DNA of 64,000 bases. It comes from an uncultured Bacteroidales bacterium. GTDB lineage: Bacteria; Bacteroidota; Bacteroidia; Bacteroidales; Paludibacteraceae. The notes beneath the pieces are model-generated. The model was not told the origin of the DNA. It ran no database searches and saw only the letters and a list, made by a program, of their open reading frames with translations. Location: assembly GCA_949282265.1 (NCBI GenBank), contig CASDOZ010000007.1:62001-126000 (forward strand), given 5' to 3'. Positions 17,302 through 26,648 of the stretch are shown piece by piece. The position numbers were made by a program, and so were the translations under genes. How positions within the stretch are numbered: position 1 is the first letter of the stretch; each line of letters starts with the position of its first letter.

Positions 17302-18774
17302 TCAAGCAGGCAATGCCACTATAAATTTGCTGCCCTTGCCCAATTCACTTTCCACTGTCAGCGTCCCGTTGTGTGCTTCTACAAAATCGCGGGAAATTGA
17401 CAAACCAAGCCCGCTGCCTTGCACCTTTATACCAGGTACACGGAAATAGCGCTCGAAGATACTTTCATGATATCGGGGGTCGATACCGCGTCCGAAATCT
17501 TGTACATAAAGTATTACCTGATGTTTGTCATTCTGTTGTGCGCCTATAATAACACGCCCGTTTTCTGACGAGTACCGGATAGCGTTGTTGAGCAGATTGG
17601 TCAATACCCATGCTATCTTTTCGCTGTCTATATAAAGTTTTGAAATCTTTTCTTTCGGATAATCCACTTCTATGTTGATATTGAACTTGTCTGCCTGTAC
17701 CTGATTGGCTTTGATGGCATATTCGATAAGTTTGATGGGTTTAGTTATATGTGGTTTCAATTGAAGCGCACCGCTTTCCACTTGTGTCATGTTAAGCAAT
17801 TCACTGGTAATGCTGAGCAAGCGCTCCCCGTTCTTTTTGATGCTGTCGGAGAGTTCTTTCTGTTCCGCGTTCAATACACCCACGCGATTGTCGGTAAGCA
17901 ATTGCTGGCTCATGAGAATGGCAGAGATAGGGGTCTTCAATTCATGGGATATTGTCGAGATTAAAGTTGTCTTTGCCACATCAAGTTTATGGAATTCAGT
18001 AATGTTTTTCAGCATCACAACTGTGCCGCGTTCCGTAATATTCCCATCTGCGTCTGCCATTTTTACCGGAAGATACTTCACTTGGAAATAGCTTTCCTTA
18101 TTGTCTGCATAAATTTTCAGCGATTCGGTTTTCTTCTCGGCGGCATCTCCGTATTCCTTTTGCTCGTTATTTCCATTCAACAATCGACGCAACAAGTCGT
18201 TGTGCATGGCAATCTCTTGTGCTGATTTGCCCAAGACCTCATCCCGTTTCAGGTTGAGTATGTCAAGCGCTTCGTTATTGATGAAATAGAACGTCAGCTC
18301 TTGGTCAATACAAATCATTGGCTCGTCGATAGAGTCAATGATAGTCTCTATGTACTGCTTCGACACCCTAAGTTTTGAAAGCGAGGAGTTGTAGTAATCA
18401 CGAAGGCAATGGGACATACGGTTGAAGTTTAAAGATAGTTGCTCCATTGCCACACTGCCCTGGAGATGCAGTTCTGTATCGTAATTGTGGTTGGCAATCT
18501 CATTGATACCTTCCGACAGTTCCTTAAACGGACGATTTATGGAATCAGGCAACCATATCAATATCCATATCCCGACAATGACACTAAGTGTGCCAAATGT
18601 CAGCAAAAGTGCCAAAGCTCTTGACAGTCCATAATCCGCCACGGGCGAAGTCGGTTCTGTAGCAGTAAGAATTTGTAAACTTATGACGGATAGGGCTACC
18701 AGTCCGACAATTAGGGCTACCAGCACTCCCACATAGAGTGTTAGTTTCTCTTTTATGCTCATGTTATATTTCAT
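17302..18774 (-). CDS. Histidine kinase with HAMP and PAS domains (kdp partner)
   Basis: 490 residues. Two membrane helices (about 10-33 and 50-75) enclose a very short extracytoplasmic loop, so sensing is probably intracellular or intramembrane. HAMP (about 76-128), PAS (about 140-260; ETIIDSIDEPMICIDQELTF), HisKA with ISHELKTPISAIL (about residue 280), HATPase_c with NLLNNAIRYS, DFGRGIDPRYHESIF and GSGLGLSIS. It lies between the KdpD-like sensor and the response regulator. I infer that it supplies the kinase half missing from that KdpD protein. Confidence 0.92.
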   Translation of the reverse strand: MKYNMSIKEKLTLYVGVLVALIVGLVALSVISLQILTATEPTSPVADYGLSRALALLLTFGTLSVIVGIWILIWLPDSINRPFKELSEGINEIANHNYDTELHLQGSVAMEQLSLNFNRMSHCLRDYYNSSLSKLRVSKQYIETIIDSIDEPMICIDQELTFYFINNEALDILNLKRDEVLGKSAQEIAMHNDLLRRLLNGNNEQKEYGDAAEKKTESLKIYADNKESYFQVKYLPVKMADADGNITERGTVVMLKNITEFHKLDVAKTTLISTISHELKTPISAILMSQQLLTDNRVGVLNAEQKELSDSIKKNGERLLSITSELLNMTQVESGALQLKPHITKPIKLIEYAIKANQVQADKFNINIEVDYPKEKISKLYIDSEKIAWVLTNLLNNAIRYSSENGRVIIGAQQNDKHQVILYVQDFGRGIDPRYHESIFERYFRVPGIKVQGSGLGLSISRDFVEAHNGTLTVESELGKGSKFIVALPA

Positions 18775-18785
18775 GTTTATAAATT

Positions 18786-19907
18786 TTATGCGAAGATAAC
18801 CAAATCTATGCTCATTGCTTTCAGTTCGAGCAATAAATTTCTATAATCCTTGGCTCGTGTGAGCAGACGCGGCAGCGTGAGCGAGGGTTGTCCCATGCAG
18901 AGCGTGGTGATATATTCCTCCCGGCAGATGATGGCGATGGTCTGTGCGATATTGTCCGACACGACTTTTCTGATGCGCCCTCCGAGTTGCACCACCAGTT
19001 CCAGATGGCTCATTAGATGCCGCTGCGTGTTCAGTTGGATGCGATCGTTGTTTTCTTTCGGGGTCTGCACATACAGGGCGACAAACTCGGCATTGTGGAA
19101 GTCCGCAAGACGCGCTGCCTTGCGGATAATGCGCTGCTGGGTTTCGCTGTTGCTGCTTACGCATACAAGCAGCCTTGACTGTCCCTTGCCATTCTTTACG
19201 ATAGGATTTACCTCGCTTGCTACTTTTTTGCTTACACGGAAGGCAACCTCTTTCAGTGCTAACTCACGCAGCTGAAGTATATTGTCTGTCTTGAAGAAAT
19301 TGTCAAGTGCCGTCTGTATCTTTTCTTTGGCATATATTTTTCCTGCTTTCAGACGGTCAACGAGCTCCTCCGCTGTGAGGTCGATATTGACCACCTCGTC
19401 AGCTTCCTGGAGCACAAGGTCGGGGATGCGCTCCTTCACGTTTATGCCCACTATATTCCGCACTTCGTCATTGAGGCTCTCAATATGCTGGATATTGACA
19501 GCTGAAAGAACATTGATGCCCGCATCGAGCAGTTCCATTACATCCTGCCACCGTTTGGCGTTACGGCATCCCTCCACGTTGGAGTGTGCCAGTTCATCGA
19601 CTATCACTATCTCAGGATGGATTTGCAGGATGGCATCCAAGTCCATCTCTTCAACCTCCTTCCCCTTATAAAATATTTTTTTGCGAGGTATGACGGGCAA
19701 ACCTTTCAGAACTTTTATCGTATCGGGACGACCGTGTGTTTCCACATAGCCAATCTGCACATCTGTACCGCCTTGCAGCATTGTTCTCGCATCCTGCAAC
19801 ATGCGGTAGGTCTTGCCCACACCGGCTATCATTCCGATATATACCTTGAAGCGTCCCCTGCGTGAACGCTTTATGAGGTCGAGGAAATATTGTGAATTAT
19901 CTTCCAT
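18786..19907 (-). CDS. kdpD: KdpD N-terminal sensor protein without kinase
   Basis: 373 residues, matching only the cytoplasmic N-terminal part of KdpD. KdpD domain (about 18-225) with Walker A GMIAGVGKTYRML, the ETHGRPDT segment and Walker B-like IVIVDELAHSNVEG; universal-stress-protein-like domain (about 248-373; RLLVCVSSNSETQQRII). The four membrane helices, GAF and histidine-kinase domains of E. coli KdpD are absent. The reading frame is intact with its own promoter, so this is a split architecture, not a pseudogene. Eleven bases separate it from the kinase gene. Confidence 0.9.
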   Translation of the reverse strand: MEDNSQYFLDLIKRSRRGRFKVYIGMIAGVGKTYRMLQDARTMLQGGTDVQIGYVETHGRPDTIKVLKGLPVIPRKKIFYKGKEVEEMDLDAILQIHPEIVIVDELAHSNVEGCRNAKRWQDVMELLDAGINVLSAVNIQHIESLNDEVRNIVGINVKERIPDLVLQEADEVVNIDLTAEELVDRLKAGKIYAKEKIQTALDNFFKTDNILQLRELALKEVAFRVSKKVASEVNPIVKNGKGQSRLLVCVSSNSETQQRIIRKAARLADFHNAEFVALYVQTPKENNDRIQLNTQRHLMSHLELVVQLGGRIRKVVSDNIAQTIAIICREEYITTLCMGQPSLTLPRLLTRAKDYRNLLLELKAMSIDLVIFA

Positions 19908-19934
19908 ATATTCTAAATTGGGGTATATGAAACA

Positions 19935-19950
19935 TGCAATTAATAGGCCA
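19935..19950 (-). promoter_or_regulatory. Sigma54 promoter of the kdp regulator operon
   Basis: Minus strand TGGCCTATTAATTGCA: GG and GC separated by 10 bases, TTGCA at -12. Predicted start about 17 bases before the KdpD-like ORF. Confidence 0.78.
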
Positions 19951-20025
19951 GAAGCAGATTTTTTATAAATAGTTGTAAATATGTAATTTGCAACAAACGG
20001 TAGGTCAAAGATCTATATCTGACCA

Positions 20026-20059
20026 TTTCATTTTGAAACGGTGTATTTTCATTATGGAA
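20026..20059 (-). promoter_or_regulatory. Enhancer-like paired palindromes upstream of the regulator operon
   Basis: TTTCATTTTGAAA (20026-20038, a perfect TTTCA-N3-TGAAA palindrome) and TTTCATTATGGAA (20047-20059, one mismatch). Centres 21 bp apart, at about 96 and 117 bp from the -12 GC. Motif and distances nearly duplicate those upstream of kdp at 15866-15897, implying autoregulation by the NtrC-type protein. Confidence 0.72.
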
Positions 20060-20662
20060 TTGGTCTGGCGTTTGCCGGGAGCATTATAAATGTTAAATTG
20101 TATCCGTTGCTGGACTTAAATCAACTCATATTTGATCCTGCAATGGGTTTGTTGTTTCTGCAGTTAATATGTTGCATAAAGGTTGCTCATACGATGAACG
20201 TAATTTAATTGTTCGGTATTTTCTAATTTGTTAAATATCAATAACATGGACAGCTTTTGTGTATATGTTTATTGGTTTAATTCCACCAATGCATTAATCT
20301 AATTAATGCGTATATCAGAACATCATCAACAAAATATGAAAGCAGCAATCAAAGGTATAGGTTATGAAGATTTGATTGATGAGAGACCTGCGAGGTTCAG
20401 ATCCGGGCTGTTTTATCGGAGGGTTGGCATGAATTTAGGAGTTGTCCAGACTTACTGTCTAAAATTTTATGTAAATAGGAGCGGGATTCAGTTATAAATT
20501 CTTCTTGTATCTGGATTTTGTTTTCAAAAATAAACATTTTGACAGAAAAAACACGGATAGTCGTGTGTTTATGCAGGACATCGGAAACACTGTTGTTGGA
20601 AAAAGGTATATCGGGGCGATTGTGTTGGTTTTACATTTTATTACAAGCCCGTTGGAATATAG
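20060..20662. other. Gene-free stretch between kdp regulators and secA
   Basis: AT-rich and without a convincing gene. A perfect 8-bp palindrome with 3-base centre (GCATTAAT-CTA-ATTAATGC) lies at 20291-20309. A 63-codon frame at 20306-20497 starts inside it; it has no recognised domain and no convincing context, so it may be a degenerate remnant. I see no RNA gene signature. Confidence 0.4.
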
Positions 20663-20693
20663 TTGTAGAAGCCGAAGAAAAAAAGTATCTTTG
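20663..20693 (+). promoter_or_regulatory. Promoter of secA
   Basis: -33 TTG at 20663-20665, 20-base spacer, -7 element TATCTTTG at 20686-20693; about 80 bases before the secA start. Confidence 0.7.
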
Positions 20694-20774
20694 CGCGCAT
20701 TTTAAAAATAGTATAAACTCTTGGAAATGGCGGTGCTTTTGTCAGCCGTTTTCCAGAAAAATCATCAAGATAAT

Positions 20775-23700
20775 ATGGGATTTACCGATGTTTTAAGCAA
20801 ACTGTTCGGAAACAAGGCGCAACGCGATTTAAAGGAAATCACGCCTTATATCGACAAAATCAAGGCAGTTTACCCTGAAATACAGAAACTTACCAATGAC
20901 CAGTTGCGTGAGCGCACGGAGCAGCTCAAAACGCGCATTGCAGAATATGTGGCTGCTGAAAAGAAGCGGATTGCAGAACTGAAAGCATCCGTGGAATCCA
21001 CGGAGATAGATGAGCGCGAGAAAATCTATCAGGAAGTGGACAAACTGGAAAAAGAGATTACTTCCAAGTACGAAGACGTCTTGCTGGAAGTCCTGCCGGA
21101 GGCTTTCGCCATCATGAAAGATACGGCACGCCGTTTCAACGAGAATGAGATTGTGGAGGTTACGGCCACGCAGTTCGACCGCGACCTGGCAGCCGTGCAT
21201 GATTTTGTGGAAATCGATGGCGACAAAGCCCTGTACCACAACCACTGGGTAGCCGGTGGCAATGAAATCAAATGGGACATGGTGCACTACGATGTGCAGC
21301 TCATAGGTGGCGTGGTGCTCCATCAAGGCAAGATTGCCGAGATGGCGACCGGTGAAGGAAAAACGCTGGTGGCGACCCTGCCGGTATTCCTGAACGCGCT
21401 GACGCACAATGGCGTGCATGTCGTTACCGTGAACGATTACCTGTCCAAGCGTGACTCGGAATGGATGGGACCGCTCTACATGTTCCACGGGTTGAGCGTG
21501 GACTGCATAGACAAGTACCGCCCAAATTCGGACGAACGACGCAAGGCATACGCTGCCGACATTACTTTCGGGACGAACAACGAGTTTGGTTTCGATTACC
21601 TGCGCGACAACATGGCGACCAGTCCGCTTGATTTGGTGCAGCGCACGCACAACTACGCTATTGTCGATGAGGTGGACTCCGTGCTGATTGACGATGCGCG
21701 CACGCCGTTGATTATTTCCGGCCCAGTGCCCAAAGGCGAGGACCAGTTGTTCGATGAATACAAGCCGCGTGTGGAGCGTCTGGTGAAAGAGCAGAACGCC
21801 ATGGCTACAAAGCTGTTGGCCGAAGCCCGCGCCAAGCTGCATTCGGAAGACAAGGCCGTGCAGGACGAAGGCGCGCTGGCTTTGTTCCGTTCCTACAAGG
21901 CCATGCCTAAAAACAAGGCGTTGATAAAATTCCTCAGCGAACAGGGCGTGAAAGTGCAGATGCAGAAAACCGAGGAGTTCTACATGCAGGAAAATAGCCG
22001 GCACATGCCTTTCGTTTACAACGACATACGTGATGAAGATTACGAAAAGGAGAAGAAAGAAAACCAGAAACGTATTGCCGAAGGCCTGGAACCCTTGCCC
22101 ATAAAAACTTATGGCCCGAATGCCTTGCTGTTCGTCGTGGACGAGAAAAACAAGTCCATTGAGCTGACCGAAAAAGGTATCGAGATTTTGACGGGCAGCA
22201 CCGAAGACCCGAACTTCTTCGTCTTGCCGGATGTGGGTGCCGAGGTGGCCGAACTGGAAAAACAAACGGGCCTGGACGCTGAAGAAAAACGGCAGCGCAA
22301 GGACGAAATCTTGCAGAACTATTCCATCAAATCGGAGCGCGTGCACACGGTGAACCAGTTGCTGAAAGCCTACACGCTGTTTGAAAAGGATGTGGAATAT
22401 GTGGTTATCGACAACAAGGTGAAAATCGTGGATGAGCAGACCGGCCGTATCATGGAAGGCCGCCGCTATTCGGATGGTTTGCACCAGGCCATAGAAGCCA
22501 AGGAACATGTGCAGGTGGAAGCCGCCACACAGACATTCGCCACCATCACCTTGCAGAACTATTTCCGCATGTACCACAAACTGGCCGGCATGACTGGTAC
22601 GGCCGAAACGGAAGCCGGTGAGTTCTGGGACATTTACAAGCTCGATGTGGTGGTCATCCCGACCAACCGCCCGGTTGCACGTATCGACATGAACGACCGC
22701 GTGTACAAGACCAAACGCGAAAAATACAATGCGGTCATTGAAGAGATTGTCAGCATGGTGGAGCAGGGACGTCCGGTGCTGGTCGGCACGACATCCGTGG
22801 AAATATCGGAATTGCTGAGCCGCATGTTGACGCTCCGCAAGCTCAAACACAACGTATTGAACGCCAAGTTGCACCAGCGCGAGGCCGACATCGTGGCCGA
22901 AGCAGGGCGCAAGGGCACTATCACCATAGCCACCAACATGGCCGGCCGTGGAACGGATATCAAGCTGACGCCGGAAGTCAAGGAAGCGGGCGGTCTGGCC
23001 ATTATCGGTACGGAACGCCACGAAAGCCGCCGTGTGGACAGGCAGTTGCGTGGACGTTCGGGACGTCAAGGAGACCCGGGTTCATCCGTGTTCTTCGTCT
23101 CGTTGGAAGATGACCTGATGCGACTGTTCGGTTCCGACCGCATTTCCGGCCTGATGGACAAAATGGGCTTTGAAGAAGGTGAAGTCATAGAGCACAAAAT
23201 GATTTCCAACTCCATAGAACGTGCCCAAAAGAAAGTGGAGGAAAACAACTTCGGTATCCGCAAACGCTTGCTGGAATACGATGACGTGATGAACTCGCAG
23301 CGTAACGTGATTTACGCGAAGCGTCGCCACGCCTTGATGGGCGAACGTATCGGTGTGGACATAATCAACATGATTTACGACACGGCTGAGGCAATTGTGG
23401 AAGCCAGCCACGATGTAATGGATTACGAAGGCCTGGACATGGAACTGATGAAAGTGTTCGCCATCGAGGCGCCGTTTACAGAAGAGGAATTCCGCCGCGG
23501 TAAGGCCGAAGTCTTGTCGGAACAAGTGGCCGAGGCCGCTATCGAAAGTTTCAAGCGCAAGACGGAGAAAATGGCGCAGGTTACATATCCGGTCATCAAG
23601 CGTGTATATGAAGTCCACGGCTCGCAGTATGAAAATATCCTGATTCCGATTACCGATGGGAAACGTGTGTATAACGTTGTCGTGCATTTGGAAACCGCTT

Positions 23701-24182
23701 ACAATACAGAAGGTAAGGAAGTTATCAAATCGTTTGAAAAACAGACGCTTTTGTATGTTATTGACGATGAATGGAAAGAACATTTGCGCCAGTTGGACGA
23801 ATTGCGCCAGTCGGTGCAGAATGCCAGCTATGAGCAGAAAGACCCGCTGTTGATTTACAAGCTGGAATCGTTCAACCTGTTCAAGGAAATGGTGGACACC
23901 ATCAACCGCAGGGTGATGGCCATTCTGATGCGCGGCCAGATTCCTGTGCGCGAGCCGGAGCAGGTGCGTCAGGCGCAGCAGGCACACCGTCAGGATTTCA
24001 GCAAATACCGGACGCAGAAAGACAGCACGAATCCGCCGGCAGGCAATGACCCGACCAAGCAGGACACACGCGAACAGCAGCGCCCCGAGCCTATCCGGGT
24101 GGAGAAAAAAATCGGGCGGAACGACCCGTGCCCGTGCGGCAGCGGCAAGAAATATAAGAACTGCCACGGCAGGAATGTATAA
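20775..24182 (+). CDS. secA: Preprotein translocase ATPase SecA
   Basis: 1135 residues from ATG 20775 ([14 protein letters not shown], the conserved N-terminus); an upstream in-frame ATG at 20721 is rejected for that reason. Motor that pushes unfolded preproteins through SecYEG. Walker A ATGEGKT at about 191-197, [14 protein letters not shown], the [23 protein letters not shown]-like box, AGRGTDIKL in the second nucleotide domain and a C-terminal zinc/SecB-type motif [14 protein letters not shown]. Longer than E. coli SecA (901), through inserted charged segments near 65-100 and around 360-460, as is usual in this phylum. Confidence 0.98.
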   Translation: MGFTDVLSKLFGNKAQRDLKEITPYIDKIKAVYPEIQKLTNDQLRERTEQLKTRIAEYVAAEKKRIAELKASVESTEIDEREKIYQEVDKLEKEITSKYEDVLLEVLPEAFAIMKDTARRFNENEIVEVTATQFDRDLAAVHDFVEIDGDKALYHNHWVAGGNEIKWDMVHYDVQLIGGVVLHQGKIAEMATGEGKTLVATLPVFLNALTHNGVHVVTVNDYLSKRDSEWMGPLYMFHGLSVDCIDKYRPNSDERRKAYAADITFGTNNEFGFDYLRDNMATSPLDLVQRTHNYAIVDEVDSVLIDDARTPLIISGPVPKGEDQLFDEYKPRVERLVKEQNAMATKLLAEARAKLHSEDKAVQDEGALALFRSYKAMPKNKALIKFLSEQGVKVQMQKTEEFYMQENSRHMPFVYNDIRDEDYEKEKKENQKRIAEGLEPLPIKTYGPNALLFVVDEKNKSIELTEKGIEILTGSTEDPNFFVLPDVGAEVAELEKQTGLDAEEKRQRKDEILQNYSIKSERVHTVNQLLKAYTLFEKDVEYVVIDNKVKIVDEQTGRIMEGRRYSDGLHQAIEAKEHVQVEAATQTFATITLQNYFRMYHKLAGMTGTAETEAGEFWDIYKLDVVVIPTNRPVARIDMNDRVYKTKREKYNAVIEEIVSMVEQGRPVLVGTTSVEISELLSRMLTLRKLKHNVLNAKLHQREADIVAEAGRKGTITIATNMAGRGTDIKLTPEVKEAGGLAIIGTERHESRRVDRQLRGRSGRQGDPGSSVFFVSLEDDLMRLFGSDRISGLMDKMGFEEGEVIEHKMISNSIERAQKKVEENNFGIRKRLLEYDDVMNSQRNVIYAKRRHALMGERIGVDIINMIYDTAEAIVEASHDVMDYEGLDMELMKVFAIEAPFTEEEFRRGKAEVLSEQVAEAAIESFKRKTEKMAQVTYPVIKRVYEVHGSQYENILIPITDGKRVYNVVVHLETAYNTEGKEVIKSFEKQTLLYVIDDEWKEHLRQLDELRQSVQNASYEQKDPLLIYKLESFNLFKEMVDTINRRVMAILMRGQIPVREPEQVRQAQQAHRQDFSKYRTQKDSTNPPAGNDPTKQDTREQQRPEPIRVEKKIGRNDPCPCGSGKKYKNCHGRNV

Positions 24183-24199
24183 TTTGTAATAGGAATTTT

Positions 24200-25087
24200 A
24201 TGTTGGCTTATATCACATGGAATGTCAATCCGGAACTTTTTTCCATCGGTCCGTTGACCATCCGATGGTACGGCTTGCTGTGGGTCATTGGTATCTGGCT
24301 GGCTTGGAAAACGCAGCAGAAAATTTACAAGAACGAGAAATGCCCGGACAGTTGGGTGGACAGTTTGTTTCTTTACATGGTTGTGGGTGTGATTGTCGGT
24401 GCGCGGCTTGGCCATTGCTTTTTCTATGAGTGGCATTTGTTGCCCGAGCCGGTGAAATTCCTCGGCATGACGTTCCGCTACGGCAATCCGTATCTGACAC
24501 ACCCGTGGGAACTGCTTTACATCTGGCACGGCGGATTGTCCAGCCATGGCGGCGCGTTCGGTTTGCTTATCGCCGGATATTTCCTCAACAAGAAAGTGTT
24601 CAAAAAAGGCTACATCTGGATTTACGACCGTTTGGTCATTGGCATTTGCTTGTGCGGCGCGTGTATCCGCCTGGGCAACCTAATGAACTCGGAAATATAT
24701 GGAAATCCGACCACTTTGCCATGGGGATTTTTTTTCGAACGCAACGGTGAAACTCAACCCATGCATCCAACGCAGATATATGAAATGCTCTATTGCTTGG
24801 TTACATTTGCCATTGTGTGGTGGATGTATTGGAAAAAGCAGGCTTATAAAACCTCCGGGCTTATTTTCGGTGTTTTCCTGATTTGTATTTTTGGTACTCG
24901 TTTCATTCTGGAGTTTATCAAACTTGACCAGGAAGCATTTGAGGCTAATCTGTTTCTCAATATGGGACAGATATTGAGTGTGCCGTTTATTGTTTGGGGA
25001 ATATGGTTGCTCGTTCGCGCCAGGAAAAGGGCAACTGGTATGCCGGAAAAATTATCCTCGAACGGTCCGGAAAAACGGAAAGGATGA
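24200..25087 (+). CDS. lgt: Prolipoprotein diacylglyceryl transferase
   Basis: 295 residues, about seven membrane helices. Transfers diacylglyceryl from phosphatidylglycerol to the lipobox Cys of prolipoproteins. Signature motifs: IWHGGLSSHGGAFGLL and RLGNLMNSEIYG (with the catalytic-region Arg and Asn), plus HPTQIYEML. It starts 17 bases after secA and probably shares its transcript, pairing export with lipoprotein modification; several lipoproteins encoded in this window are its likely substrates. Confidence 0.97.
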   Translation: MLAYITWNVNPELFSIGPLTIRWYGLLWVIGIWLAWKTQQKIYKNEKCPDSWVDSLFLYMVVGVIVGARLGHCFFYEWHLLPEPVKFLGMTFRYGNPYLTHPWELLYIWHGGLSSHGGAFGLLIAGYFLNKKVFKKGYIWIYDRLVIGICLCGACIRLGNLMNSEIYGNPTTLPWGFFFERNGETQPMHPTQIYEMLYCLVTFAIVWWMYWKKQAYKTSGLIFGVFLICIFGTRFILEFIKLDQEAFEANLFLNMGQILSVPFIVWGIWLLVRARKRATGMPEKLSSNGPEKRKG

Positions 25088-25301
25088 CAATTAATTATTC
25101 AACACTAGCAAACAAGATATACTGCCGGCCTTTCGTGGCATGATTGTGCGGCCATGCAAAATGCAGGACGCTGACGTGATATGTTTGCATCCGATTTGCT
25201 CTTTCCAAAATTGAGTATCTTCTCCATCGTTTTCATTCTTGGACTCTCGTAGATGATGGGTCAGGAATTTACGGAGGCACGTTGTAAAAGGTGCAAATAT
25301 A

Positions 25302-26570
25302 CTATTTCAGCGCTTGGTAAGTTACGTTGTGCATCAATGTTTTGAAATTGACACCTGTCTGGTTGGGTTGCAGATTTACGTACATCAGGACAATCAAGTC
25401 CTCTGCAGGGTCGATAATATAATCCGTACCGAACATTCCTCCCCAACGCATACTGCCTTCCGACACAATCGTGTTGTGGGCATTCTCCGGTCGGAGTACA
25501 TCCCAAGCCATGCCGAAACCGATTTCACCACGTAAGTCACCCACACCATTCTGTTGCATCATTTCCAATGTTTTGCGTCCCAAAATACGGTGTCCATTAA
25601 ACTCGCCGCCGTTCAATACCATTTGGCAAAATTTGGCATAGTCTTCTATCGTGCCGCTCATGCCTGCCCCTGTGCAGTACAACGTTTTCGCGCCCGCAAC
25701 AGGATAAGTCTGATATAACACATTGTTGCTTGGTCTTAGTGGTCCACCTACCGGATACTCGTATAATGTTACCAAGCGGCTCGCTTTGTCATCCGGCAAA
25801 TAGAAGTATGTGTCATACATGCCGAGCGGATCCAAAACCCGTTCTTTCAGGAACGTGTAAACATCCTGTCCCGACAATATTTCCGCTAATCGTCCCAACA
25901 CGTCTATATTCATGCTGTATGTGAATTGTTCACCTGGGTCATGTTGCAGAGGTAATTTGGCGAGACGATCCACCATTTCTTCCAATGTTATGGAATCCAA
26001 AGAATTGAGCGGTGGTACTCCAGCTTTTTGGGCAATATCCCAATGCACTCCATTGTAGGATATACCAGATGTATGCGTGATCAGATGTCGTATGGTTATG
26101 TCGCATTTAGCTGGCCGCGTTGTATATTGGCCGTTTTTTTTATCGTAAGAAACTAACACTTGCGGATTTTCAAAGGCTGGGATGTATTTTTTTATAGGTT
26201 CATCCAACTGGAAACGCCCTTCTTCAAACAAGGTCATCAATCCTACAACAGCGATTGCTTTGGTTTGTGAGGCTATCCGGAAAATGTCGTCTTTATGGCA
26301 AGGAATATTTTTTTCTTTATCGCGCCAGCCATAGGCTTTGTAATGTACCACTCGTCCTTTATGTGCGACGAACGTTACGGCATGAGGCATCAATCCGGCA
26401 TCTACCACGTGTTGGAAAGCACTGTCGATACGGCTTAGGCGTTTTGTGTCGAACGCATCCGAGATGTCCGTGTCATATAAAAATTGTTGTGGTGTTTTTT
26501 CGGTGGTTGGTTGCGGAACACATGCGGGTAAACATAGTACCACGAGTAGTAGTTGGAAAATGTTTTTCAT
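25302..26570 (-). CDS. Beta-lactamase-family serine hydrolase, lipoprotein
   Basis: 422 residues from ATG 26570 (the longer frame reads through a hairpin). Lipobox LPAC within the first 18 residues indicates a lipid anchor. Class-C/DD-peptidase fold: nucleophile Ser in IASQTKAIAV (SxxK), a Tyr motif in FTYSMNIDVLG, HTSG in LITHTSGISY, and a C-terminal domain (MRWGGMFGTDYII). The Tyr-x-Asn motif reads YSM-N rather than YSN, a variant also found in esterase-like members, so beta-lactam hydrolysis is not implied. Substrate unknown; peptidoglycan peptides or small esters are possible. Confidence 0.85.
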   Translation of the reverse strand: MKNIFQLLLVVLCLPACVPQPTTEKTPQQFLYDTDISDAFDTKRLSRIDSAFQHVVDAGLMPHAVTFVAHKGRVVHYKAYGWRDKEKNIPCHKDDIFRIASQTKAIAVVGLMTLFEEGRFQLDEPIKKYIPAFENPQVLVSYDKKNGQYTTRPAKCDITIRHLITHTSGISYNGVHWDIAQKAGVPPLNSLDSITLEEMVDRLAKLPLQHDPGEQFTYSMNIDVLGRLAEILSGQDVYTFLKERVLDPLGMYDTYFYLPDDKASRLVTLYEYPVGGPLRPSNNVLYQTYPVAGAKTLYCTGAGMSGTIEDYAKFCQMVLNGGEFNGHRILGRKTLEMMQQNGVGDLRGEIGFGMAWDVLRPENAHNTIVSEGSMRWGGMFGTDYIIDPAEDLIVLMYVNLQPNQTGVNFKTLMHNVTYQALK

Positions 26571-26595
26571 AGAGTATGTGGGTTTTGTAAGATGC

Positions 26596-26633
26596 AACAA
26601 GCCACCTGACAGACTATCATCAGGTGGCTTGTT
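26596..26633. terminator. Hairpin between tonB and the serine hydrolase gene
   Basis: Perfect 14-bp inverted repeat AACAAGCCACCTGA / TCAGGTGGCTTGTT with a 10-base loop, 15 bases past the tonB-like stop and 25 before the hydrolase start. No T tract follows on the minus strand, so it may be a partial terminator or a processing site in a shared transcript. Confidence 0.6.
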
Positions 26634-26648
26634 AAAAAATATATAGTA

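Noticed and set aside
17288-17305. TTG start for the NtrC-type regulator
   Set aside because: The extension overlaps the kinase stop codon and precedes the conserved start MNNILIIDDE; an ATG fits better.
18786-19907. kdpD as a truncated pseudogene
   Set aside because: The frame is intact, has its own sigma54-type promoter and ends cleanly 11 bases before a complete kinase gene, so a split arrangement explains it better.
20306-20497. 63-codon frame in the spacer before secA
   Set aside because: No domain, no promoter or ribosome-site support and no neighbours in operon; kept only as a note in the spacer entry.
20829-23069. 746-codon open frame on the minus strand opposite secA
   Set aside because: It lies entirely antisense to an unmistakable SecA and has a Val/His/Phe-rich composition typical of a shadow frame, with no domain.
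25302-26570. Antibiotic-resistance beta-lactamase
   Set aside because: Only the general serine-hydrolase fold is seen; the Tyr motif is a variant and the protein is a lipoprotein of an esterase-like branch.
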